DNA of 64,000 nt from positions 1 through 64,000 of the forward strand of contig NZ_RHHB01000010.1 of assembly GCF_003710805.1 (NCBI RefSeq), given 5' to 3'. The position numbers and the translations under genes are program-made. Shown here piece after piece: positions 22,010 through 31,493 of the stretch (position 1 is its first letter; the number at the start of each line of letters is the position of its first letter). The stretch is from Agromyces tardus (lineage in GTDB: Bacteria > Actinomycetota > Actinomycetes > Actinomycetales > Microbacteriaceae). The notes below the pieces were generated by a model. The model did no database searches and was not told the origin of the DNA. It saw only the letters and a program-made list of their open reading frames with translations.

Positions 22010-24709
22010 GTGTCGGACCCCACCCCCGAAAAGCCCACCCTGCTCGTCGTCGACGGTCACTCGCTCGCGTTCCGCGCGTTCTACGCGCTGCCGGTCGACA
22101 GCTTCTCGACCCGCGACGGCCAGCACACGAACGCGATCCACGGGTTCCTGTCGATGCTGCTGCTCCTCCTGCAGAACGAGAAGCCCACCCACCTCGCGGT
22201 GGCCTTCGACATCTCGCGGCACTCGTTCCGCACGCGGGAGTACCCCGAGTACAAGGGCACCCGCAACGAGACGCCGCCCGAGTTCAAGGGGCAGGTCCCC
22301 CTGCTGCAGGAGGCGCTGCAGGCCATGGGCGTGCGCACGCTCGAGAAGGAGGACTTCGAGGCCGACGACATCCTCGCGACGCTCGCGGCGCGCGGCCAGG
22401 CGGAGGGCTACCGGGTCCTGCTCGTCTCCGGTGATCGCGACACCATCCAGCTCGTGAACGACGACGTCACGCTGCTCTACCCCAACACGCAGGGCGTCTC
22501 GCAGCTGAAGCGATACGACGTGCCGGCGGTCATCGAGCGTTACGGCATCCGGCCCGAGCAGTACCCCGACGTCGCGGCGCTCGTCGGCGAGTCGAGCGAC
22601 AACCTCATCGGCATCTCGAAGGTCGGAGAGAAGACCGCCGTGAAGTGGCTCGGGCTCTACGGCGACCTCGAGGGCATCCTCGCGCACGCCGACGAGATCA
22701 AGGGCGTCGTCGGGCAGAACCTGCGCGACCAGCGTGAGAACGCGGAGCGCAACCGACGCCTCAACCACCTCGTGCGCGACGTCCAGCTCGACGTCGGCCT
22801 CGACGAGCTCATCGCCAAGCCCATCGACGTGGAGGCGGTGCGCCCGATCTTCGAGCGGCTGGAATTCCGCACCCTGCTGGAGCGCGTCACGAAGCTCGCG
22901 GCCGGCGAGGCAGGCGGCAACGGCAACGGCGGTGCGGTGGCGGCGGCCGCGCCGACCGTCGATGCGGCGCCGGCCCCGGTCGCCCCGATGCCGCGCACCC
23001 TCCAGGACGAGGAGCTCGCGGCGTGGCTCGAGCGGGCGATCGTCGCGGAGCCCGCGGGGCTGGGCCTCAGCATCGAGATCGCCGGCGGCGGCGTGATCGG
23101 CGCCGGCATCGCGACCGCCGCCGAGACGGTGTACCTGCCATGGCAGCCGGGTCGCGCCGAGTACGCGCCCTTCGAGGCCTGGCTCGCGAGCGACGCGTCC
23201 AAGGTCATGACCGACGCCAAGCCGCAGCTCGAGGCGCTCGCACGATCGGAGCTCGCCTTCGACGGGCTCGTGCTCGACACGCTCATCGCGGGCTGGCTCG
23301 TGCGGCCCAACCTGCAGGAGAAGTCGCTCGCCGACCTCGTCTCCTTCCACCTCGGCGAGTCGGTGCCGCAGGCCGATCCCGCGCTCCTCGTGCCCGAGGA
23401 GGGCACCGACGCCGGACCGGCCGAGTACGCGTGGTACACGCTGCGCCTCGCACCCGTCGTGCTGAGCCGGCTGTCCGAGGGGTCGCGACGACTGCTCGCG
23501 GAGGTCGAGATGCCGCTCGTGCCCGTACTGGCCGCCATGGAGTTGCGCGGTGTCACGGTCGACCACCCCGAGCTCGCGGCGCTGTCGGCCGAGCTCGGCG
23601 ATCGCGCGGCCGGCCTCGCCCAGCTCGCCTACGCCGAGATCGGGCGCGAGGTCAACCTCGGCTCGCCGAAGCAGCTGCAGGAGGTGCTCTTCGATCAGCT
23701 CGGCATGCCGAAGACCCGCGCCACCAAGACCGGCTACACCACGGATGCCAGCGCACTCGCCGACCTGCAGGAGTCGAACCCCCATCCGTTCCTCGGATAC
23801 CTCCTCGAACACCGCGACGCGACGAAGCTCCGCCAGATCGTCGAGTCGCTCGACAAGGCCATCGGAGCCGACGGGCGCATCCACACCACCTACTGGCAGA
23901 TCGGCGCGGCCACCGGTCGGCTCTCGTCGAACGACCCGAACCTGCAGAACATCCCCATCCGCACCGCCGACGGCCGCCGCATCCGCAAGGCGTTCCGCCA
24001 CGGGCCCGAGTACGCCGAACTGCTCACGGCCGACTACTCGCAGATCGAGATGCGCATCATGGCGCACCTCTCGGGCGACCCGGGGCTCATCGAGGCGTTC
24101 AACGCGGGCGAAGACCTGCACCGGTTCGTGGGCGCGCGCGTGTTCGGCGTCGATCCGGCCGACGTGACGCCCGTCATGCGCACGAAGGTGAAGGCCATGT
24201 CCTACGGGCTCGCGTACGGGCTCAGCGCCTTCGGCCTCTCGAAGCAGCTGCGCATCGACAGGGCCGAGGCCACGCAGCTCATGAAGGAGTACTTCGAGCG
24301 CTTCGGCGCGGTGCGCACCTACCTGCGCAGCGTCGTCGAGCAGGCGAAGATCGACGGCTACACCGAGACGATCTTCGGCCGCCGTCGCCCGTTCCCCGAC
24401 CTTGCGAGCCCGAACCGCGTGCACCGCGAGAACGCCGAGCGCGCCGCCCTGAACTCGCCGATCCAGGGATCGGCGGCCGACATCATGAAGGTCGCGATGA
24501 GGAACGTCGAGGCCGCCCTCACGCAGAGGGGGCTCGGCAGCCGCATGCTCATGACCGTGCACGACGAGCTCATCTTCGAGGTCGCGCCCGGCGAGTCCGA
24601 CGAGCTCGAAGAGGTCGTGCGCGACCGCATGGCGCACGCCGCCGAGCTGCTCGTTCCCCTCGACGTGCAGATCGGGCGCGGCAGCAACTGGGACGACGCG
24701 GCCCACTGA
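22010..24709 (+). CDS. polA: DNA polymerase I
   Basis: Repair and Okazaki-fragment polymerase. 899 residues. The N-terminal 5'-3' nuclease has LLVVDGHSLAFRAFYAL, FEADDILATLA, SGDRDTIQLV and the GVGEKTA-type helix-hairpin-helix (GISKVGEKTAVKWL). The middle 3'-5' exonuclease-like domain has lost its DxE motif (it reads SIEIAGG), so it is probably inactive, as in other actinobacteria. The family A polymerase has motif A DYSQIEMRI (near residue 674), motif B KAMSYGLAYGLSAFG and motif C HDELIFEV (near 850). GTG start with a -10 hexamer 6 nt upstream. Confidence 0.97.
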   Translation: MSDPTPEKPTLLVVDGHSLAFRAFYALPVDSFSTRDGQHTNAIHGFLSMLLLLLQNEKPTHLAVAFDISRHSFRTREYPEYKGTRNETPPEFKGQVPLLQEALQAMGVRTLEKEDFEADDILATLAARGQAEGYRVLLVSGDRDTIQLVNDDVTLLYPNTQGVSQLKRYDVPAVIERYGIRPEQYPDVAALVGESSDNLIGISKVGEKTAVKWLGLYGDLEGILAHADEIKGVVGQNLRDQRENAERNRRLNHLVRDVQLDVGLDELIAKPIDVEAVRPIFERLEFRTLLERVTKLAAGEAGGNGNGGAVAAAAPTVDAAPAPVAPMPRTLQDEELAAWLERAIVAEPAGLGLSIEIAGGGVIGAGIATAAETVYLPWQPGRAEYAPFEAWLASDASKVMTDAKPQLEALARSELAFDGLVLDTLIAGWLVRPNLQEKSLADLVSFHLGESVPQADPALLVPEEGTDAGPAEYAWYTLRLAPVVLSRLSEGSRRLLAEVEMPLVPVLAAMELRGVTVDHPELAALSAELGDRAAGLAQLAYAEIGREVNLGSPKQLQEVLFDQLGMPKTRATKTGYTTDASALADLQESNPHPFLGYLLEHRDATKLRQIVESLDKAIGADGRIHTTYWQIGAATGRLSSNDPNLQNIPIRTADGRRIRKAFRHGPEYAELLTADYSQIEMRIMAHLSGDPGLIEAFNAGEDLHRFVGARVFGVDPADVTPVMRTKVKAMSYGLAYGLSAFGLSKQLRIDRAEATQLMKEYFERFGAVRTYLRSVVEQAKIDGYTETIFGRRRPFPDLASPNRVHRENAERAALNSPIQGSAADIMKVAMRNVEAALTQRGLGSRMLMTVHDELIFEVAPGESDELEEVVRDRMAHAAELLVPLDVQIGRGSNWDDAAH

Positions 24710-24714
24710 CCCGG

Positions 24715-24739
24715 CCCGCACGCGCGACCGGCGCGCGGG
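24715..24739 (+). terminator. Possible terminator hairpin after polA
   Basis: CCCG and CGCGC arms pair with GCGCG and CGGG around loop GACCG, with a 2-nt bulge. No T-tract. The rest of the 149-nt gap to the next gene holds only a -10 hexamer. Confidence 0.35.
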
Positions 24740-24845
24740 ACCGGCGCTGCGCATCGCGCTGGTCCGACGGGGCGGCGCCGCGTGGCGTCCGGCCCGACGA
24801 GATCCGAGGAGGCCTCGACGGTTGGCGCGTCGCGGCGCCGCTCCC

Positions 24846-24851
24846 TAGGCT
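24846..24851 (+). promoter_or_regulatory. -10 hexamer of the DUF885 gene, predicted leaderless
   Basis: TAGGCT ends 7 nt before the ATG at 24859. The gap CGCAGGC contains only a weak purine run. Confidence 0.5.
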
Positions 24852-24858
24852 CGCAGGC

Positions 24859-26532
24859 ATGGCAGCAGCAGAGCGCACTCCGACCGACGTCGACCGGATC
24901 GCAGAGGACTGGGTCGACACCCTCGTCGAGTTGAACCCGGCCGTCGGCACCTACATCGGACGCACGAGCCACGACGATCGACTTCCCGACTACTCGCCGG
25001 CCGGCCACGACGCGGTCGTCTCCGCCATCCGCTCGACCCTCGGCGCGCTCCGCAGCGCCGAGCCGGCCGACGGCGTCGATCGCATCACCGTCGCGGACCT
25101 CGGCAGCGAGCTCTCGCTCGACCTCGAGAGCGACGCGGCCGGCCTGCACCTGCGCGACCTCAACGTGATCGCGAGCCCCGCACAGGAGATCCGCGAGGTC
25201 TTCGACCTGATGCCGACCGCGGCCACCGAGGACTGGGAGCGCATCGCCGCGCGGCTCGGCGCGGTTCCCGCGGCGGTCGACGGGTACATCGAGACGCTCC
25301 GCCTCGGCATCGAGCGCGGCACCGTGCCCGCCGTGCGCCAGGTGCGCGAGGTCGCCGTGCAGGCGCGTCGGCACGCGCGTCCCGACGGATTCTTCCCGTC
25401 CTTCGTCGCGGGCGCCGCCGACGACGGTGCGGCCATCGATGCAGGCCTCGAGCGTGCCCTCGCCGCGGGGGCCGAGGGCGCGGCATCCGCCTACGGGAGG
25501 CTCGCCGACTTCCTCGAGCAGGAGCTCGCGCCGCGAGCCGGATCCGCCGACGCGGTGGGGCGCGAGATCTACGCCCTGCAGTCGCGCCGGTTCCTCGGCG
25601 CCACGATCGACCTCGACGAGACCTACGAGTGGGGCATCGAGGAGCTCGCGCGCATGGTGGCGGAGCAGGAGTCGATCGCCCGGGAGATCGTGCCCGGGGC
25701 ATCCGTCGCCGAGGCCATCGCGCACCTCGAGTCCGACCCGGCGCGCAAGCTCGTCGGCACCGACGCGCTGCAGCGCTGGATGCAGGAGACGAGCGACCGC
25801 GCGGTCGCCGAGCTGGGTGCGACGCAGTTCGACATCCCCGCCGAGATCCGCACGCTCGAGTGCCTCATCGCGCCCACGCAGGAGGGCGGCATCTATTACA
25901 CGGGCCCGAGCGACGACTACACCCGTCCGGGGCGGATGTGGTGGTCGGTGCCCGAGGGCGTCACCGAGTTCGACACCTGGCGTGAGAAGACCACGGTCTA
26001 CCACGAGGGCGTGCCGGGGCACCACCTGCAGATCGGACAGGCCGTCGTCAACCGCGGGCAGCTCAACACCTGGCGGCGCCAGCTCGCCGGCACCTCGGGC
26101 CACGCCGAGGGCTGGGCGCTCTACGCCGAGCGGCTCATGGAGGAGCTCGGCTACCTCGACGACCCCGCCGACCGGCTCGGCATGCTCGACGGCCAGCGGG
26201 TGCGCGCCGCCCGCGTCGTGCTCGACATCGGCGTGCACCTGGGCAAGCAGCGCCCCGACGGGAACGGCGCGTGGACGGGGGAGTACGCGTTCGAGTTCCT
26301 CGGGGACAACGTGAACATGCCACCGGAGTTCGTGCGCTTCGAGGTGCATCGCTACCTCGGCTGGCCGGGGCAGGCCCCGTCGTACAAGGTCGGTCAGCGC
26401 ATCTGGGAGCAGCTGCGCGACGAGTCGCGCCGCCGCGCGGGCGATGCCTTCGACATCCGCGAGTTCCACAGCCGCGCGCTCGGCCTGGGCGGGCTCGGGC
26501 TCGACACGCTGCGGTCCGCGCTCCTGGCCTGA
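24859..26532 (+). CDS. DUF885 family protein, putative zinc metallopeptidase
   Basis: 557-residue soluble protein from ATG 24859 (MAAAERTPTDVDRIAEDW). The open frame continues far upstream inside polA, but only this start is supported by the -10 hexamer and the family N-terminus. DUF885 proteins are mostly helical and gluzincin-like. The likely metal site YHEGVPGHHLQIGQ is at about residues 380-392, with a second conserved block GHAEGWALYAERLMEELGY that would supply a Glu ligand. No signal peptide, so probably a cytosolic peptidase of unknown substrate. Stands alone between polA and the ATPase gene. Confidence 0.85.
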   Translation: MAAAERTPTDVDRIAEDWVDTLVELNPAVGTYIGRTSHDDRLPDYSPAGHDAVVSAIRSTLGALRSAEPADGVDRITVADLGSELSLDLESDAAGLHLRDLNVIASPAQEIREVFDLMPTAATEDWERIAARLGAVPAAVDGYIETLRLGIERGTVPAVRQVREVAVQARRHARPDGFFPSFVAGAADDGAAIDAGLERALAAGAEGAASAYGRLADFLEQELAPRAGSADAVGREIYALQSRRFLGATIDLDETYEWGIEELARMVAEQESIAREIVPGASVAEAIAHLESDPARKLVGTDALQRWMQETSDRAVAELGATQFDIPAEIRTLECLIAPTQEGGIYYTGPSDDYTRPGRMWWSVPEGVTEFDTWREKTTVYHEGVPGHHLQIGQAVVNRGQLNTWRRQLAGTSGHAEGWALYAERLMEELGYLDDPADRLGMLDGQRVRAARVVLDIGVHLGKQRPDGNGAWTGEYAFEFLGDNVNMPPEFVRFEVHRYLGWPGQAPSYKVGQRIWEQLRDESRRRAGDAFDIREFHSRALGLGGLGLDTLRSALLA

Positions 26533-26540
26533 CACGGGCG

Positions 26541-26556
26541 CCCGGCTGCGGCCGGG
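26541..26556 (+). terminator. Short hairpin after the DUF885 gene
   Basis: CCCGGC, loop TGCG, GCCGGG; 6-bp stem without a T-tract, directly before the promoter of the next gene. Confidence 0.35.
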
Positions 26557-26565
26557 ACGCGTGGC

Positions 26566-26571
26566 TAGACT
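26566..26571 (+). promoter_or_regulatory. -10 hexamer of the Mg2+ ATPase gene, predicted leaderless
   Basis: TAGACT followed by GCGGCT and the GTG at 26578. If used, the mRNA has no 5' leader, so a Mg2+-sensing leader or M-box is excluded from this promoter. Confidence 0.55.
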
Positions 26572-26577
26572 GCGGCT

Positions 26578-29154
26578 GTGCCAGCACGCGGACGGATCAC
26601 GTCGACCACGGCGCCGACCACTCGGGACGCATTCTGGGCGGAGTCGCCGGGCGCGGTGCTCGCCCGCCTGGACACGCGTGCGACGGGCCTGACCGCCGAG
26701 CAGGCGGCGGGGATCCTCGCCGCGCGCAAGCTCCGACGGCATCATCGGCACGGCCTGGCCTCGTGGCAGCGGCTCCTGCTCTCGCAGTTCAGCAGCCCGA
26801 TCATGCTCATCCTGATCGTGGCGACGATCATCTCGATGCTCGTCGGCGACCTCACCGACGGCTCGATCATCATCGCGATCATCCTCGCGAGCGGACTGCT
26901 CGGCTTCTTCCAGGAGTACCGGGCGAACAACGACGTCGCCGCGCTGCTCAAGCGCGTCGAGGTCACGGTGCCCGTGCTCCGTGACGGGGCCGAGACGACC
27001 GCCCCGGTCGCCGAGATCGTGCCGGGCGACGTTGTGCTGCTGCGCGCCGGCGGCGTGGTGCCGGCCGACTGCCGCCTCCTCGAGAGCGAGAACCTGCTCG
27101 TCGACGAGTCGACGCTCACGGGCGAGTCCTACCCGGCCGAGAAGGACGCGGACCTCCCCGCCGACCCCTCGGCGACCCTCGCGGAGCGGCGCAACAGCGT
27201 CTTCCTCGGCACGCACGTCACGAGCGGCACGGCTCGCGCCGTCGCCGTGCGCACCGGCCGGGACACCGAGTTCGGCGCCGTCTCATCCGAGCTCGAGAAG
27301 AAGCGCGTGACGACGGCGTTCACACGCGGCACGACCCGATTCGGAGAGCTCCTCATCTGGGTCATGGTCGTGCTCACCGCATTCATCTTCATCGTGAACG
27401 CGCTGTTCGGCCGGCCGCTCATCGAGGCCCTGCTGTTCTCGCTGGCCCTCGCGGTGGGGCTCAGCCCCCAGATGCTGCCGGCGATCGTGTCGGTGAGCCT
27501 GTCGACGGGCGCCCGGCGGATGGCGAAGCAGCAGGTCATCGTGAAGCGGCTCGACGCCATCGAGGACCTCGGCGCGCTCACCGTGCTCTGCACCGACAAG
27601 ACGGGCACCCTGACCGCCGGCTCCGTTCGGCTCGACGAAGCGCTCGACCTCGACGGCCGGGAGAGCGCCGAGGTGCTGCGGCTCGCGAGCTGCAACGCGG
27701 CGCTGCAGGAGGGATTCCCCAATCCGCTCGACCTCGCGATCCTCGCGCGCGCGGAGCCGCCCGCCGGGCTCACGGCGCTCGACGAGCTCCCGTACGACTT
27801 CAGCCGGCGACGCCTCTCGGTGGTGGTGCGGGTCGACGGCGCGCCCACCCTCATCGCCAAGGGGGCGTTCGAGGGCATGCTCGAGATCTGCGACCACGCC
27901 GTCGTCGACGGCGCCGTCGTCCCGCTCGATGCCGTGCGCAGCGGTGTCGTCGACCGGTACGAGCGGCTCAGCGCCCGGGGCCGCCGGGTCCTCGCGGTCG
28001 CCACACGCACGTTGGCCGACCCGATCCCCGCGCTGACGCCCGCGGACGAGACGGGGATGACGCTCGTCGGGATCCTCGCGTTCGACGATCCTGCCAAGGC
28101 GGATGTCGCCGATTCCCTCTCCGCGCTCGAGCGGCTCGGCGTCTCGGTGCGTCTCATCACCGGCGACAACCGGCTCGCGGCCGCTGCGATCGCCACGTCG
28201 GTCGGCCTCGACGCGGCGCACGTGCTCACCGGTCGTCAGATCGACGCGATGGACGACGCGGCCCTCGCCGCGGGAGTGGCCGGCGTGGGCGTCTTCGCCG
28301 AGATCGAGCCGGTGCAGAAGCGCCGGATCGTGTCGGCGCTGCGCGCGAACGGCGAGACGGTCGGATTCCTCGGCGACGGCATCAACGACGCACCCGCGCT
28401 GCAGGCGGCGGACGTCGGCATCTCCGTGGACACCGCCGTCGACGTCGCGAAGCAGGCCGCCAGCGTCGTGCTGCTGGCGAAGAGCCTCGCCGTCATCGTC
28501 GACGGGATCACGCTCGGCCGCGCGACGTTCGCGAACACGCTCAAGTACGTGCGCGTGACGACGAGCGCGAACTTCGGCAACATGCTCTCGATGGCGATCG
28601 CGAGCCTGTTCCTCACGTTCCTGCCACTGCTGCCGCGGCAGATCCTGCTGCTCAACTTCCTGAGCGACATCCCGGCCACGACGATCGCCGGAGACCGGGT
28701 CGACCCCGAGCGCGTCCAGGCGCCCGGCCGGTGGGACCTTCGCGGCATCCGGGACTTCATGATCACCTTCGGGCTCGTGTCGACGGTCTTCGACCTGCTC
28801 ACGTTCGCCGTGCTGCTGTGGGTGTTCCGCGTCGACGACACCACGTTCCGCAGTTCGTGGTTCATCGAGTCGACGCTCACCGAGCTCGTGGTGCTGCTGT
28901 CGCTGCGCACCGGCCGACCGATCCTGCGGTCGCGGCCGGCGGCAGCGCTGCTGTGGTCGAGCATGGCGGTCGCGGTGGTGACCCTCGCACTGCCGTACTT
29001 CCCGCCGCTGGCCACGCCGCTCGGGCTCGACGCGGTGCCGCTGCCCATCCTCGGCTCGCTGTTCGCGCTCACCGGGCTCTACCTCGCGGCGAACGAGCTG
29101 CTCAAGCGCCGCTTCCTCGGGGACCGGCCTGCGCGGTTGCTGCGAACTGCCTGA
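26578..29154 (+). CDS. mgtA: P-type ATPase, MgtA/MgtB-like magnesium importer
   Basis: Membrane cation pump that takes up Mg2+ at the cost of ATP (P3B type). 858 residues. N-terminal cation-ATPase domain with TARATGLTAEQAA-type repeat, two transmembrane helices near residues 75-115, and the actuator motif LTGESYPAEKD near residue 180. The phosphorylated Asp lies in LCTDKTGTLT (near residue 340). The nucleotide domain includes KGAFEGML. The hinge GDGINDAPAL is near residue 600, followed by a C-terminal set of helices with LLNFLSDIPATTIAGDRVDPE, which is MgtA-like. Ion specificity is inferred from family resemblance. Confidence 0.85.
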   Translation: MPARGRITSTTAPTTRDAFWAESPGAVLARLDTRATGLTAEQAAGILAARKLRRHHRHGLASWQRLLLSQFSSPIMLILIVATIISMLVGDLTDGSIIIAIILASGLLGFFQEYRANNDVAALLKRVEVTVPVLRDGAETTAPVAEIVPGDVVLLRAGGVVPADCRLLESENLLVDESTLTGESYPAEKDADLPADPSATLAERRNSVFLGTHVTSGTARAVAVRTGRDTEFGAVSSELEKKRVTTAFTRGTTRFGELLIWVMVVLTAFIFIVNALFGRPLIEALLFSLALAVGLSPQMLPAIVSVSLSTGARRMAKQQVIVKRLDAIEDLGALTVLCTDKTGTLTAGSVRLDEALDLDGRESAEVLRLASCNAALQEGFPNPLDLAILARAEPPAGLTALDELPYDFSRRRLSVVVRVDGAPTLIAKGAFEGMLEICDHAVVDGAVVPLDAVRSGVVDRYERLSARGRRVLAVATRTLADPIPALTPADETGMTLVGILAFDDPAKADVADSLSALERLGVSVRLITGDNRLAAAAIATSVGLDAAHVLTGRQIDAMDDAALAAGVAGVGVFAEIEPVQKRRIVSALRANGETVGFLGDGINDAPALQAADVGISVDTAVDVAKQAASVVLLAKSLAVIVDGITLGRATFANTLKYVRVTTSANFGNMLSMAIASLFLTFLPLLPRQILLLNFLSDIPATTIAGDRVDPERVQAPGRWDLRGIRDFMITFGLVSTVFDLLTFAVLLWVFRVDDTTFRSSWFIESTLTELVVLLSLRTGRPILRSRPAAALLWSSMAVAVVTLALPYFPPLATPLGLDAVPLPILGSLFALTGLYLAANELLKRRFLGDRPARLLRTA

Positions 29155-29185
29155 TACGGCTAGGATAGAGCGTCACTCGTGTGAC
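29137..29185 (+). promoter_or_regulatory. rpsA promoter and 5' leader hairpin
   Basis: TAGGAT (29161-29166) with a TTGCTG -35 (29137-29142, 18-nt spacer), the best -35/-10 pair seen here. The predicted start near 29173 places a perfect hairpin, GTCAC-TCGT-GTGAC (29172-29185), at the 5' end of a leader of about 97 nt. It could stabilise the mRNA or take part in S1 autoregulation; both are guesses. Confidence 0.5.
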
Positions 29186-29269
29186 AACCATGTCCGCATG
29201 CCGTCGCGGAACCAATCACAACGCTCTTTCCGCGTCGGCCCGATATTGTCCATTCGGAGCATTCACTAC

Positions 29270-30721
29270 ATGACAACCGTAACGACCAAGGCGCCCAAGC
29301 AGGTCGCGATCAACGACATCGGATCTGCTGACGATTTCCTCGCCGCGGTCGAGAAGACACTCAAGTTCTTCAACGACGGCGACCTCATCGAGGGTACCGT
29401 CGTGAAGATCGACCGCGACGAGGTCCTCCTCGACGTCGGATACAAGACCGAGGGTGTGATCCCCTCCCGCGAACTTTCCATCAAGCACGACGTCGACCCC
29501 AGCGAGGTCGTCAAGGTCGGCGACTCCGTCGAGGCCCTCGTTCTCCAGAAGGAGGACAAGGAAGGCCGTCTCATCCTGTCGAAGAAGCGTGCGCAGTACG
29601 AGCGCGCTTGGGGCGACGTGGAGAAGATCAAGGAGTCCGACGGCGTCGTCACGGGTTCGGTCATCGAGGTGGTCAAGGGTGGCCTCATCGTCGACATCGG
29701 CCTCCGTGGCTTCCTCCCGGCGTCGCTCATCGAGCTCCGCCGCGTGCGCGACCTCACGCCGTACCTCGGCCAGGAGATCGAGGCGAAGATCCTCGAGCTC
29801 GACAAGAACCGCAACAACGTCGTGCTCTCGCGCCGCGCGCTCCTCGAGCAGACGCAGTCCGAGTCGCGCTCGACGTTCCTCGCGAACCTCCACCCGGGCC
29901 AGATCCGCAAGGGCGTCATCTCGTCGATCGTCAACTTCGGTGCGTTCGTCGACCTCGGCGGCGTCGACGGACTCGTCCACGTCTCCGAGCTCTCGTGGAA
30001 GCACATCGAGCACGCCAGCGAGGTCGTCGAGGTCGGCCAGGAGGTCACCGTCGAGGTGCTCTCCGTCGAGCTCGACCGCGAGCGCGTCTCCCTGTCGCTC
30101 AAGGCGACGCAGGAGGACCCGTGGCAGGTCTTCGCCCGCACCCACGCGATCGGCCAGGTCGCACCGGGCAAGGTCACGAAGCTCGTGCCGTTCGGTGCGT
30201 TCGTCCGCGTGGCCGACGGCATCGAGGGCCTCGTGCACATCTCGGAGCTGTCGGGCAAGCACGTCGAGCTCGCAGAGCAGGTCGTGTCGGTCGGCGAAGA
30301 GGTCTTCGTCAAGGTCATCGACATCGACCTCGAGCGTCGCCGCATCTCGCTCTCGCTGAAGCAGGCGAACGAGGGCGTCGACCCCGAGGGCACCGAGTTC
30401 GACCCGGCGCTCTACGGCATGCTCACCGAGTACGACGAGCAGGGCAACTACAAGTACCCCGAGGGCTTCGACCCCGAGACCAACGAGTGGCGCGAGGGCT
30501 TCGAGGCCCAGCGCGAGAAGTGGGAGCAGGAGTACGCTGCCGCCCAGGCTCGCTGGGAGGCGCACAAGAAGCAGGTCGCACAGGCTGCCGTCCAGGCCGC
30601 CCAGGACGACTCGTTCTCGGCCGGCGGCTCCTCGTTCTCGAGCGAGCCCACCACCGGTGGCACCCTCGCCGACGACGCGTCGCTCGCGGCGCTGCGCGAG
30701 AAGCTCTCGAGCAACAACTAG
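29270..30721 (+). CDS. rpsA: 30S ribosomal protein S1
   Basis: RNA-binding ribosomal protein that helps mRNA load on the 30S subunit. 483 residues from ATG 29270 (MTTVTTKAPKQVAIND), with CGGAG about 9 nt upstream. The frame is open back to 29198, but that would consume the leader. Four S1 OB-folds are visible: LIEGTVVKIDRDEVLLDVGYKTEG, VVTGSVIEVVKGGLIVDIGLRGFLP, IRKGVISSIVNFGAFVDLGGVDGLVH and VAPGKVTKLVPFGAFVRVADGIEGLVH. A charged, Ser/Gly-rich C-terminal tail follows. Actinobacterial S1 has four rather than six repeats. Followed by a strong terminator. Confidence 0.97.
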   Translation: MTTVTTKAPKQVAINDIGSADDFLAAVEKTLKFFNDGDLIEGTVVKIDRDEVLLDVGYKTEGVIPSRELSIKHDVDPSEVVKVGDSVEALVLQKEDKEGRLILSKKRAQYERAWGDVEKIKESDGVVTGSVIEVVKGGLIVDIGLRGFLPASLIELRRVRDLTPYLGQEIEAKILELDKNRNNVVLSRRALLEQTQSESRSTFLANLHPGQIRKGVISSIVNFGAFVDLGGVDGLVHVSELSWKHIEHASEVVEVGQEVTVEVLSVELDRERVSLSLKATQEDPWQVFARTHAIGQVAPGKVTKLVPFGAFVRVADGIEGLVHISELSGKHVELAEQVVSVGEEVFVKVIDIDLERRRISLSLKQANEGVDPEGTEFDPALYGMLTEYDEQGNYKYPEGFDPETNEWREGFEAQREKWEQEYAAAQARWEAHKKQVAQAAVQAAQDDSFSAGGSSFSSEPTTGGTLADDASLAALREKLSSNN

Positions 30722-30737
30722 TCGTTCGCGACTCGTA

Positions 30738-30771
30738 CGGAAGGCCGGTCCCCGAGGGGGCCGGCCTTCCG
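30738..30771 (+). terminator. rpsA terminator
   Basis: Perfect 11-bp stem CGGAAGGCCGG with CCGGCCTTCCG, with C-rich and G-rich halves in the 12-nt loop that can extend it. No T-tract. Confidence 0.7.
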
Positions 30772-30797
30772 GCGTTCGGCGACCGCGTTCCGGTCAG

Positions 30798-30803
30798 TAG
30801 AGT
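30798..30803 (+). promoter_or_regulatory. -10 hexamer of coaE, predicted leaderless
   Basis: TAGAGT, then TGGGGT, then the GTG start at 30810. Confidence 0.5.
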
Positions 30804-30809
30804 TGGGGT

Positions 30810-31427
30810 GTGTATCTGATCGGCCTCACCGGGGGCATCGCGTCCGGCAAGTCAACCGTCGCCCGCCGTCTCGTGGAGCACGGCGCCGTGCATCTCGATG
30901 CCGACCAGCTCGCCCGGCGGGTGGTCGAGCCGGGCAGCCCGTGCCTCGAGGCGATCGCCGACGAGTTCGGTGCGGCGGTCGTGCGGCCCGACGGCACGCT
31001 CGACCGCGACAAGCTGGGTGGGATCGTCTTCCACGACGACGCGGCGCGCGCCCGGCTCAATGCGATCGTGCACCCCGCGGTGCGCGAGCTGTCGGGCCGG
31101 CTCATCGCGAAGGCCGAGGCGGAGGACCCCGACGCCGTCGTCGTGTACGACGTGCCGCTGCTCGTCGAGGCCCAGGTCGATCACCCGTTCGACCTCATCG
31201 TCGTGACGAGCGCGCCGCGCCGCACCCAGGTGAAGCGACTCGTGGAGGAGCGCGGGCTCGACCCGATCCAGGCCGAGGCCCGCGTCGACGCGCAGGTGGG
31301 GAACACCGAGCGACTCGCCGTGGCCGACGTCGTCATCGACACGGACGGCAGCATCGCGCACACCATGAGCCAGACCGACGCGCTGTGGGCGCGCATCGCG
31401 CAGGAGCGCCGCGAGCGTTCCGCCTGA
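30810..31427 (+). CDS. coaE: Dephospho-CoA kinase
   Basis: Last step of coenzyme A synthesis: phosphorylates the 3'-OH of dephospho-CoA. 205 residues, P-loop kinase. Walker [19 protein letters not shown] at the very N-terminus, then [13 protein letters not shown] with the conserved Asp, and DVPLLVE. The start is GTG at 30810, with a -10 hexamer 6 nt upstream and no ribosome binding site. Next to uvrB by shared chromosomal order rather than function. Confidence 0.96.
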   Translation: MYLIGLTGGIASGKSTVARRLVEHGAVHLDADQLARRVVEPGSPCLEAIADEFGAAVVRPDGTLDRDKLGGIVFHDDAARARLNAIVHPAVRELSGRLIAKAEAEDPDAVVVYDVPLLVEAQVDHPFDLIVVTSAPRRTQVKRLVEERGLDPIQAEARVDAQVGNTERLAVADVVIDTDGSIAHTMSQTDALWARIAQERRERSA

Positions 31428-31480
31428 CGCCCCGCAGTCCAGTCTGGATGCCGCCCAGCTTCGGTGTCGGCGGCCGAACC

Positions 31481-31486
31481 TAGACT
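31481..31486 (+). promoter_or_regulatory. -10 hexamer of uvrB, predicted leaderless
   Basis: TAGACT, 7-nt gap TGACGGC, ATG at 31494. No SOS box is seen near it. Confidence 0.5.
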
Positions 31487-31493
31487 TGACGGC

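Noticed and set aside
22921-23120. Loss of the DNA polymerase I proofreading motif as a novel feature
   Set aside because: The missing DxE motif is real, but inactive 3'-5' exonuclease domains are already known in actinobacterial and Taq-type enzymes.
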